A DNA stretch of 23,330 nt from Euryarchaeota archaeon UBA88 (GTDB lineage Archaea; Thermoplasmatota; Poseidoniia; Poseidoniales; Poseidoniaceae). Below the pieces are notes generated by a model. That model did not search any database. It was not told the origin of the DNA and saw only the letters and a list, made by a program, of their open reading frames with translations. The stretch covers positions 1 through 23,330 of the forward strand of contig DAME01000009.1 in the NCBI GenBank assembly GCA_002499545.1. Direction: 5' to 3'. Shown one piece after another: positions 1 through 6,130 of this stretch (positions are counted from its first letter, which is position 1; each line of letters starts with the position of its first letter). The position numbers and the translations under genes are program-made.

Positions 1-295
1 CGTCTTCCTCTTTTACCTCGACAACCTCTTCCTCATCGGTTCCAAACTCCCAGAGAAGATTTTCCATTCGCTCATCACGAACGAGGTAGGCAGCTCCAAT
101 CATAGCCATGGACATGAGCACACCGAGGATGAGCAAAGGTATGGCCCAATCTGTCAGAAGAGCATCAGCGAGACCACTGGTGGTCGGATGGTCGGAACTG
201 CTGTTCGCCCAAACCGTTTCATCACTGAGAACAGACACCAAGACAACTCCCAGTGAGAGCAACCCCATGCGGGTGAAGAGCGAGACCAATTTCAT
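1..295 (-). CDS. nuoJ2: NADH-quinone oxidoreductase subunit J, C-terminal half (split NuoJ2), cut by window edge
   Basis: This frame opens with ATG at 295 and stays open to the left edge, giving 98 codons. It has two predicted membrane helices, one at about residues 4-24 and one at about 48-70, then an acidic tail that begins DEEEVVEV. The second helix and its flank (GAAYLVRDERMENLLWEFG) look like the last helix of bacterial NuoJ. The first three NuoJ helices are encoded by the gene just before it. The ATG overlaps that gene's TGA as ATGA, so translation is probably coupled. Separate J1 and J2 genes are known in haloarchaea and Thermoplasma. The product would sit in the proton-translocating membrane arm of complex I. 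The C-terminus lies outside the window. Identity rests mainly on position and helix pattern. Confidence 0.72.
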   Translation of the reverse strand, partial: MKLVSLFTRMGLLSLGVVLVSVLSDETVWANSSSDHPTTSGLADALLTDWAIPLLILGVLMSMAMIGAAYLVRDERMENLLWEFGTDEEEVVEVKEED

Positions 296-567
296 TCAAA
301 GTCCTCCTCGAGAATTTGACGGCGTGTTAACATGATTCCGAACAGGACGACCAGTCCGACACTTGCGAGGTAGACAAGAATCTGAATGGCAGCGAGAAAT
401 TCAGCACCGAGGAGGATGAAAATGCCTGATACGGCCATGAATGAAAAAATCAGAGAAAGCATCGAGTGCGCAACCCGCTGTGCGAGAACTAATCCAAGTG
501 CTCCAAGAATCGCAATGGTAGCAAAGAGGAAGAAAACTCCCGTTTCTGCTATGCTTGCGATGTCCAT
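292..567 (-). CDS. nuoJ1: NADH-quinone oxidoreductase subunit J, N-terminal half (split NuoJ1)
   Basis: A 91-residue membrane subunit of complex I with three predicted helices, at about 8-28, 33-52 and 57-78. The stretch ILLGAEFLAAIQILVY is the conserved third-helix region of NuoJ, which in the family contains a pi-bulge and a conserved Tyr (Y66 here). The protein stops after this helix, where bacterial NuoJ would continue for two more helices supplied here by the next gene. I chose ATG 567 because GAAGGTG lies just upstream and the start is 1 bp from the nuoI stop. An in-frame extension to 765 would run through nuoI and was rejected. MKVLEMD at 582 is a possible alternative start. Confidence 0.85.
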   Translation of the reverse strand: MDIASIAETGVFFLFATIAILGALGLVLAQRVAHSMLSLIFSFMAVSGIFILLGAEFLAAIQILVYLASVGLVVLFGIMLTRRQILEEDFE

Positions 568-568
568 T

Positions 569-1561
569 TCAAGCACCTTCATCTGCGACCTTGTTGTCTT
601 TTGCAGCACGAGCTGCCTTCTTTGCACGCTTGTTGCGTTCTTTTGTCGCACGCTTAGCAAGTTCAGTATCAACCGCTTCTTGGTGAAGTGATGGTATGAC
701 ACGAGTTCGGCTTGCATCAAACCATAATTCTTGACGAGTGAATCCGGACATTCCATCGTATTCATTGGTCATGAAGAATGAAGTAAATCCACAGGCTTCC
801 ATGCAGAGTCCGCAGAACATGCAGCGGCCTAGATCGATTCGTCCAGATACAATCTGGTCATCGGCGACACGCAGCTCATCTTGTTCAAGTATGGTTTCTT
901 CGCCAGAATCGTTCCATCGAACTGTAGCAGTACTTCCGCTGAGGTCGAGAACCTCTCCAAAGCGCCATTCGTTTGGAGTGTCCGTGTGAGCAGTGACGTG
1001 GTTGAAGGTTTCAAGACTCTCAGCAACTTCTGGAAGGAGGACTGCTGCGTGCCCGCCAACTTCGAGTTCACTGCCCATTCCTTCGTGCTCTCCTTCTGCT
1101 CCATCGAGAACGTCGACTCGAAGTTCAGTCGTCATGTGAAGGCAGTCATTTGGACAAGCGGTGACGCACAACTTACAGGCAGTACAGGTTTCCCATATGA
1201 CGCCGATTCGTCCGTTGTAGTTTCCTGGGACAAACAGCCAAGGTTCCATTTCTTCAAGGCGTTCATACGGGTATTGAACTGTCTGAGGCTTCCAAAGAGT
1301 CGGGAACAGGTCGGAAGTTACTCGGTCTGGAGCGAATGTCTGCACGGTGATGTCGTTGAATTCCGAGGTTTTTCCTGCTCGGACTTTGCTTCCATCATCC
1401 AAAAATTCAGGGTGTTCTGAATTGTGATATCCCCAATCTAAACGCTTCCCGAACAACTTACCAAAGAATGGGAAGGTCCGTAAAGCGGTGATGAGAGTTA
1501 CCTTAAACGGGTACCAAAATAAGTTCCTAAAGCTCGGTTTTGCGTGTGGATGCATTGGCAT
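569..1561 (-). CDS. nuoI: NADH-quinone oxidoreductase subunit I, two [4Fe-4S] clusters, with a large insertion between them
   Basis: The 8Fe ferredoxin-like subunit that passes electrons through clusters N6a and N6b to NuoB. The first motif uses C126, C129, C132 and C136 (CTACKLCVTACP). The second uses C247, C250, C253 and C257 (CMFCGLCMEACG), with Gly in place of the usual Pro after the last Cys. At 330 residues the protein is about twice the usual NuoI length. The excess is an N-terminal extension of roughly 100 residues, an insertion of about 80 residues between the two motifs (about 150-240), and a Lys/Arg/Ala-rich tail (about 300-325). The insert contains FGEVLDLSGSTATVRWNDSG, which reads like a small SH3-like beta-barrel. 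ATG 1561 follows the nuoH stop by 11 bp with a GAGGTGAT ribosome site. Membrane-peripheral, cytoplasmic side. Confidence 0.93.
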   Translation of the reverse strand: MPMHPHAKPSFRNLFWYPFKVTLITALRTFPFFGKLFGKRLDWGYHNSEHPEFLDDGSKVRAGKTSEFNDITVQTFAPDRVTSDLFPTLWKPQTVQYPYERLEEMEPWLFVPGNYNGRIGVIWETCTACKLCVTACPNDCLHMTTELRVDVLDGAEGEHEGMGSELEVGGHAAVLLPEVAESLETFNHVTAHTDTPNEWRFGEVLDLSGSTATVRWNDSGEETILEQDELRVADDQIVSGRIDLGRCMFCGLCMEACGFTSFFMTNEYDGMSGFTRQELWFDASRTRVIPSLHQEAVDTELAKRATKERNKRAKKAARAAKDNKVADEGA

Positions 1562-1565
1562 TCAT

Positions 1566-1575
1566 AATCACCTCA
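1566..1575 (-). promoter_or_regulatory. Shine-Dalgarno site of nuoI fused to the nuoH stop codon
   Basis: On the minus strand this reads TGAGGTGATT. The first three bases are the nuoH stop and GAGGTGAT is an 8-base complement to the anti-SD tail of 16S rRNA (AUCACCUC). The nuoI ATG follows after four bases. The same decamer occurs at two other junctions in this operon, which suggests termination-reinitiation coupling. Confidence 0.75.
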
Positions 1576-3081
1576 TTTTTTCCCTGGCGTGTGTGTACCC
1601 GCCGGTTGTAATGTGTACACGTGGTACATTCTGTCTGACGATGCGTCTTTATCTTCGTCGTTGAGTAGTATAATGAACACGCCAATCCAAAGCAGTGTGG
1701 TCACAATTGGTATGAGCATCGGAATACCGAACGCACTCCATGCACTTCCGCCTGCTGCAGTGTAGGACATCTCATCAGGATTGAACAAGTAGAGTCGGTA
1801 GACGACCGAGAGAATAACTTGGAACACGGAAAGCGGGAGAAGCATTCGCCATCCGAATTCTAAAATTTGGTCCGTGCGGATTCGTGCAAGAGAGAATCGC
1901 GCCCACACAAAAACAACGAGGAACACGAGCCATGTTTTGAGCAACACGACGATAGCACCGGGAATCAAGACGTAGGCGTCACCAAGAACCGGGATTTGAC
2001 TGATTGTTCCTTGGAACGGTAGGTGCCAGCCACCCAAGAAGAAATGGGTGAACAAGAAACATGCAGCATAGGTTCGAATGTATTCTGCCATGAACAGCAT
2101 TCCGAATCGCATACCGCCGTATTCAGTCCACCAGCCCTCGACCAGTTCGGCTTCAGCCTCTGGCATGTCAAACGGTACTCGTTCGACTTCTGCGATCATG
2201 GTGACCAAGAAAAGAGCGGCACCCAGGGGCATCAAGAACAGATTCCATGAACCTGCAGCGTGCTGGAAATGGATGCTATCGATGATGTTGAAGGTGCCTG
2301 AAAGAATCGCTACGGAGAGCAACGTGAGGAGGAGTGGGATTTCATATGCCGTCAATTGAGCAGCAGAGCGAATGCCTCCAATCAGGGTGTATTTGTTGTT
2401 CGAAGACCAACCGGCAAAGAAAACACCAATTGGCGCGATACCAAAAATGGCAATAGCATAGAGAATGGAGAGGTCTGGATTGGTTGCATATATGCCGCTT
2501 GAAAGTGGAATGATACCAAGGATGAGCAGCGTTGAAGATACGATGAGGAACGGCGACACTTCAAAAATGAGTTTGTCTGCACGGCGGGGTACCATGTGCT
2601 CTTTGAGAAGGAACTTCATTCCGTCTGCAACATTTTGGAAGAAACCCGGGAGAATCGAATACCCCATCCATGAACGGTTGTTGACGCGGTCAACGGTTGC
2701 GTGCTTTTCGTCACGGTTGCCGAAACGCTTGTTGAGGAATTTATTGATCGCTCCAACAATGCCACCACCAAACGGTAACATTTTCCACCATTCACCAGCG
2801 GTCACGCCGTTTTCTCCGACCCAAAGCGAGCGAAGAGCGGTCGTTGCACCGCGGCGGTCATTCATACGCGCTACTGCTTTGCGTTCGATCCAGAGGATGG
2901 CGAATTGGCTGAAAAACAGCATCAAGAATACAATATTAACTACGGCAAACGTTCCAAGTCCGAAAGCGATATCAGTGGCACTTTCTTCCAAAGGAGTTCC
3001 TTCAAGGTTGTTGGTGACCAGTGAATAGACGAGACTGTCTTTTCCGAGGAAGAGACTTCGAAGGTCGTACACGTCATCCAT
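1573..3081 (-). CDS. nuoH: NADH-quinone oxidoreductase subunit H, with an enlarged first cytoplasmic loop
   Basis: The membrane subunit that forms the quinone chamber and links the electron-transfer and proton-pumping arms. Recognisable family blocks are the helix-1 end ERKAVARMNDRRG, the loop VADGMKFLLKEHMVP with ADKLIFEVSPFL, the core GGIRSAAQLTAYEIPL, and the signature EVERVPFDMPEAEAELVEGW followed by TEYGGMRFG. At 502 residues it is longer than the usual 320-350. Most of the excess is about 60 residues (roughly 80-148) inserted between RRG and VADG, where typical NuoH has only a dozen; a longer N-terminus and C-terminal tail add the rest. The ORF opens with GTG 3084 followed directly by ATG 3081. 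ATG has the better spacing from GAGGTGAT. nuoD ends 11 bp upstream. Confidence 0.95.
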   Translation of the reverse strand: MDDVYDLRSLFLGKDSLVYSLVTNNLEGTPLEESATDIAFGLGTFAVVNIVFLMLFFSQFAILWIERKAVARMNDRRGATTALRSLWVGENGVTAGEWWKMLPFGGGIVGAINKFLNKRFGNRDEKHATVDRVNNRSWMGYSILPGFFQNVADGMKFLLKEHMVPRRADKLIFEVSPFLIVSSTLLILGIIPLSSGIYATNPDLSILYAIAIFGIAPIGVFFAGWSSNNKYTLIGGIRSAAQLTAYEIPLLLTLLSVAILSGTFNIIDSIHFQHAAGSWNLFLMPLGAALFLVTMIAEVERVPFDMPEAEAELVEGWWTEYGGMRFGMLFMAEYIRTYAACFLFTHFFLGGWHLPFQGTISQIPVLGDAYVLIPGAIVVLLKTWLVFLVVFVWARFSLARIRTDQILEFGWRMLLPLSVFQVILSVVYRLYLFNPDEMSYTAAGGSAWSAFGIPMLIPIVTTLLWIGVFIILLNDEDKDASSDRMYHVYTLQPAGTHTPGKK

Positions 3082-3085
3082 CACG

Positions 3086-3095
3086 AATCACCTCA
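3086..3095 (-). promoter_or_regulatory. Shine-Dalgarno site of nuoH fused to the nuoD stop codon
   Basis: The same minus-strand decamer TGAGGTGATT as at the nuoH/nuoI and nuoA/nuoB junctions. TGA ends nuoD and GAGGTGAT pairs with the 16S tail. The spacing is 4 bases to ATG 3081 and 1 base to GTG 3084, which favours ATG. Confidence 0.72.
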
Positions 3096-4232
3096 ACGGT
3101 CGGTTTCTCCGATGCACGGGTCGAAACTACCCATGATTGCTGGAATGTCTGCAATCTTGTAGCCAATCATCGTCTTTGCAACGTAAGGAATAGTGATGAA
3201 CATGGGCGAACGGATTGAAACTCTGTACGGATTCTTTCCGCGTCCATCGCCACCGCCTTGGATATAGAACTGTGAGTGGCCTCGTGTGCATTCATAATTG
3301 CTGAAGCCGGTTGCACCTTCTGGAGCACGGGTAGGCGCCTTGGTGAGAATCATGGCATCGCCGTTTGCGTAGTTGGTGTTTCGGCCGCCAGGGATTTTAT
3401 CAAGAGCGTCGAGGACCATGCGGCACGATTGTCGCATCTCTTCCATTCGAACACGGTATCGGTCATAACAATCTGCGCCCTTTACTGAAGTCGGCTTTTC
3501 GACTGCGGGTTCCCAATCGACTTCATCGTAAACCGAGTATGGGTGCGCCCAGCGAACGTCGTAGTTAACGCCTGCAGCACGCACGTTTGGACCCGAAACT
3601 CCTGCTTCGACCATGTCTTGAGCGTTTGCGTAGCCGACACCCTGGAGCCGAACCAACCAGATGGTGGACTCGTCGAGCATCATTTCGTATTCATCAAGGC
3701 GCTTTTCGAACAACTTTGTCTTAGCAACAACGCGGTCAGCGAAGCCAATTGGCATGTCTCGCTTGACGCCACCGATGCGTGGATAGTTGTAGTGCATTCG
3801 AGAGCCTCCAAGTTCCTGGAGCAAGTCGAGGAACATCTCTCGGTCTCGCATACACCACGTCATGAGCGTGAGGTTTCCAATATCTGGGCCAAAAGCACCC
3901 AGCCACATCAAGTGTGATGCAAGCCGCTGAAGTTCTGCTGATATGAGGCGGATGTATTCTGCGCGTTCTGGCACATCAGCTTCCAGCAAATCCTCTGCTG
4001 CATAAATGTAGGAATTCGCCCAAGTCATTGCACTCACGTAGCACAGACGGTCACAGTATGGTGTGACTTGGGTAAAGTCACGTGCTTCACATATTTTTTC
4101 AACGCCACGATGGATGTAGCCAAGTTCGGCCTCGGTATCGACGACCGTCTCGCCATCGACCTTGACACGCAATGTCCAGAGTCCGTGCGTCATAGGGTGC
4201 TGTGGCCCCATTGTAATCCACATTTGTGCCAT
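3093..4232 (-). CDS. nuoD: NADH-quinone oxidoreductase subunit D (49-kDa subunit)
   Basis: A 379-residue subunit that forms the quinone-binding cavity with NuoB. It is separate from NuoC, not fused as in E. coli. The N-terminus MGPQHPMTHG carries the quinone-site His (H16), GYIHRGVEK follows, and the quinone-site Tyr is Y65 in DRLCYVSAM. D117 in GPDIGN matches the Asp that partners the His in other species. The usual Asp just before the Tyr is Cys here (C64). The middle contains HYNYPRIGGVKRDMP and VRAAGVNYDVRWAHPYS, both strongly conserved. It ends DPCIGETDR, a version of the family's terminal GE/GD-x-DR. ATG 4232 is preceded by GTGAGGAGAT and lies 9 bp after the nuoC stop. Cytoplasmic, on the membrane arm. 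Confidence 0.96.
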   Translation of the reverse strand: MAQMWITMGPQHPMTHGLWTLRVKVDGETVVDTEAELGYIHRGVEKICEARDFTQVTPYCDRLCYVSAMTWANSYIYAAEDLLEADVPERAEYIRLISAELQRLASHLMWLGAFGPDIGNLTLMTWCMRDREMFLDLLQELGGSRMHYNYPRIGGVKRDMPIGFADRVVAKTKLFEKRLDEYEMMLDESTIWLVRLQGVGYANAQDMVEAGVSGPNVRAAGVNYDVRWAHPYSVYDEVDWEPAVEKPTSVKGADCYDRYRVRMEEMRQSCRMVLDALDKIPGGRNTNYANGDAMILTKAPTRAPEGATGFSNYECTRGHSQFYIQGGGDGRGKNPYRVSIRSPMFITIPYVAKTMIGYKIADIPAIMGSFDPCIGETDR

Positions 4233-4241
4233 AGTATCTCC

Positions 4242-4895
4242 TCACTTAACACGGCCCTCGTCCGCTGGCTTACGCAGGAATCCCTGTGCGTCGTCGTACA
4301 TTTCATTGTGATCGTGATATCGAAGCTTGTGTTGCTTCTGCAACGGGTGAAAACCGTCAGGGCTGTCGTGAGGATTGAGGACTCTGTGCATGTTTTCATG
4401 CCCTTCGAACCTGATTCCGACCAAGTCCCAGGTCTCTTTCTCATTCCAGTCTGCCCCAACCCAAATGCTCTGGATTGAAGGGACGGTCGGAGTATCTGAT
4501 TGCGGGAGGGGGATGAAAACTTCAAACTCCACCGGGATATCGTTGCCCGAAAGTTGTTCAACATCGTGCACAGTGCACGTGTTTGGCTTTTGGTCGACAA
4601 TCGGTTGGCGTAGAAAATGGTAGGCTACTTCCCATCCACGGTTTTCAGGTCCATCGGGGAAATGTGTACCCGTGACCATGGAACAGTAGTTTACATCAAG
4701 TTCGAATTTCAACCACTTTGCGAGTGCAATCCAGTGCTGGGGAGGAGTGGTCATTCGAACGAAAGCGTATTTCTTGTGATTGGAATGTCGTTCCACCGAT
4801 ACTTCGATTCCGCTTCCACCGAACCGCCCACTGATAGCGGCTGCGCAAGATTCAGCTGCACTGAGGTTTTGTTCAGGAGTGATTGAGCCGACCAT
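4242..4895 (-). CDS. nuoC: NADH-quinone oxidoreductase subunit C (30-kDa subunit)
   Basis: A 217-residue peripheral subunit of the complex I connecting module, which packs on NuoD. The 30-kDa family signature is at about 151-171 (NEKETWDLVGIRFEGHENMH), followed by NPHDSPDGFHPLQK. The N-terminal half has the family's alpha/beta pattern, with WLKFELDVNYCSMVTGTHFP around residues 61-80, but is more divergent. ATG 4895 is 1 bp after the nuoB stop (TGAGATG). Its ribosome site GGAGAGGA lies inside the last codons of nuoB. Stand-alone NuoC is common outside gamma-proteobacteria. Confidence 0.93.
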   Translation of the reverse strand: MVGSITPEQNLSAAESCAAAISGRFGGSGIEVSVERHSNHKKYAFVRMTTPPQHWIALAKWLKFELDVNYCSMVTGTHFPDGPENRGWEVAYHFLRQPIVDQKPNTCTVHDVEQLSGNDIPVEFEVFIPLPQSDTPTVPSIQSIWVGADWNEKETWDLVGIRFEGHENMHRVLNPHDSPDGFHPLQKQHKLRYHDHNEMYDDAQGFLRKPADEGRVK

Positions 4896-4896
4896 C

Positions 4897-5490
4897 TCAG
4901 TCCTCTCCTACGATGACCGGTTTGTCGCTGTTTCTCTCAAGACTTGGAGCACCGCCGATACGGATGATTTTTTCTCTGAGCAGGCCAAAACCATCGATGA
5001 GTGCTTCAGGGCGAGGTGGGCAACCGGGGATGTAGACATCGACAGGAATGACCGTGTCAACGCCTTCAAGAATATTGTACGATTGGAAATACGGTCCGCC
5101 TGAAATAGCACATTCCCCCATTGCGATACAATACTTTGGCTCCGGCATTTGCTCCCATAGTCGAACGACTTTGTCAGCGAACTTTTTGGAAATTGGACCG
5201 TTGATGAGGAGTACATCGGATTGGCGGGGCGAAGAGCGGAACAGTACGCCAAATCTGTCGCCGTCAAAACGAGGGGTTGCTGCGGCAGCCATCTCGATAG
5301 CACAGCATTTGATACCCAAGTGGAGTGTGAACAGAGATTTGCGTCCAGCCCAGTTGAAGTATCGCCCTGCGAGGACTCCGAGGAACTTTTTGATTCGTGT
5401 TGCTTTCAGTGCTTCATCAGTCACACCGCCGACCATTTCAACCAGTGCGCGGCTGTTGAAGGCTGCGAAATTCTCTCCTGCATCCGACAT
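4897..5490 (-). CDS. nuoB: NADH-quinone oxidoreductase subunit B, cluster N2
   Basis: A 197-residue subunit that binds the terminal [4Fe-4S] cluster N2, the donor to quinone. The four ligands are adjacent C62 and C63 (GIKCCAIEM), C127 (MGECAISGGPY) and C157 (PGCPPRPE), with the family's spacing. Other conserved blocks are RFGVLFRSSPRQSDVLLING and ALIDGFGLLREKI. ATG 5490 follows GAGGTGATTCT, whose first bases overlap the nuoA stop. The N-terminus has about 50 residues before the core, somewhat longer than minimal NuoB. No key residue is missing. Confidence 0.97.
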   Translation of the reverse strand: MSDAGENFAAFNSRALVEMVGGVTDEALKATRIKKFLGVLAGRYFNWAGRKSLFTLHLGIKCCAIEMAAAATPRFDGDRFGVLFRSSPRQSDVLLINGPISKKFADKVVRLWEQMPEPKYCIAMGECAISGGPYFQSYNILEGVDTVIPVDVYIPGCPPRPEALIDGFGLLREKIIRIGGAPSLERNSDKPVIVGED

Positions 5491-5492
5491 AG

Positions 5493-5502
5493 AATCACCT
5501 CA
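5493..5502 (-). promoter_or_regulatory. Shine-Dalgarno site of nuoB fused to the nuoA stop codon
   Basis: The minus-strand decamer TGAGGTGATT, with TGA ending nuoA and ATG of nuoB two bases after the motif. Third copy of the same junction in the operon. Confidence 0.75.
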
Positions 5503-5973
5503 AATGTAAATTCGTCCGCGCTTGCGGAACACGTACCATACGCCCAACGACATCGTTGCAAAGAAGACTGCAAGAATCGCTAAAGCGCTCTTGGCTTCGT
5601 CCACTGCGCCAGCTGCGGCGCCTTGGGCAGTTGCATCTGATGCGACCATGCCACCCAGAACGAGGAACATGAAAGCAACATCAAACACGAGGAAAATGAT
5701 GGCGTACCAGTAGTACTGGAAGTGGAACTGAATCATCGCATCTCCTACAGGTTCACTACCACACTCGAACGTTGTTAATCGACGGGGGTAGAGGCTGTGA
5801 TCACGTTCGTATCCCTCAAGAAGATAGGAGCGGGTGATGTGGGGGCGAGCAGGATCGACACGAGGGCGAACCACCCACGTAATGAGAAAATTGGTTAGAG
5901 GCATAATAATTCCCAGAACGGTCAAAAAGCCTATCGAAAGATAAGCGCTCGGAACCGATTCAAGCCCTGACAT
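5500..5973 (-). CDS. nuoA: NADH-quinone oxidoreductase subunit A
   Basis: A 157-residue membrane subunit of complex I, first gene of the operon. It has three predicted helices (about 10-34, 86-110, 127-147). The conserved loop FECGSEPVGDAMIQFHFQYY at about 69-88 includes C71, the Cys of the NuoA loop. The second helix reads FLVFDVAFMFL, where most homologues have FD-x-E; Asp98 is kept but the Glu is Ala100. The frame is open further upstream to 6078. I chose ATG 5973 because it follows AGGGTGAA and gives a family-typical N-terminus (MSGLESVPSAYLS). About 157 bp separate it from the preceding gene, so this is probably where the complex I transcript begins. Confidence 0.93.
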   Translation of the reverse strand: MSGLESVPSAYLSIGFLTVLGIIMPLTNFLITWVVRPRVDPARPHITRSYLLEGYERDHSLYPRRLTTFECGSEPVGDAMIQFHFQYYWYAIIFLVFDVAFMFLVLGGMVASDATAQGAAAGAVDEAKSALAILAVFFATMSLGVWYVFRKRGRIYI

Positions 5974-6030
5974 TTGTTCACCCTGTTGCAAAGCATACGC
6001 TCTGCATTCAATCCGACTTGTGGGACTCTC

Positions 6031-6040
6031 ATAAGTATTC
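6031..6040 (-). promoter_or_regulatory. Possible TATA box for the nuo operon
   Basis: The minus strand reads GAATACTTAT in the 157-bp gap upstream of nuoA (5974-6130). An archaeal start about 25 bp downstream would give a leader of roughly 35 bases that contains the nuoA ribosome site. The match to a TATA box is weak, and support comes mostly from position. I see nothing else in this gap. Confidence 0.3.
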
Positions 6041-6130
6041 CCAAAACATAGGGTGCTACATACGACTTCGAGAGTCAATCAAAGAAGGGCACTGAGAAGC
6101 ATTTCGACCGGAGAAGCCCGATGGTTGATT

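Noticed and set aside
568..765. Extension of NuoJ1 upstream of 567
   Set aside because: It lies within nuoI in another frame and is a shadow of that gene's basic C-terminal coding sequence.
881..1420. Plus-strand open frame of 179 residues
   Set aside because: Antisense to nuoI, whose cluster motifs prove its frame. No recognisable domain and no start signal.
1527..1565. Twelve-codon open frame beginning at ATG 1565, four bases ahead of the nuoI start
   Set aside because: It sits directly after the ribosome site and could be read, but it overlaps nuoI entirely and a stray ATG here is easily due to chance.
2465..3028. Plus-strand open frame of 187 residues
   Set aside because: Antisense to nuoH; arginine/serine-rich composition typical of an antisense shadow.
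5974..6078. Extension of NuoA to an ATG at 6078
   Set aside because: The extra 35 residues are not NuoA-like, and ATG 5973 has a ribosome site and a family-typical start.
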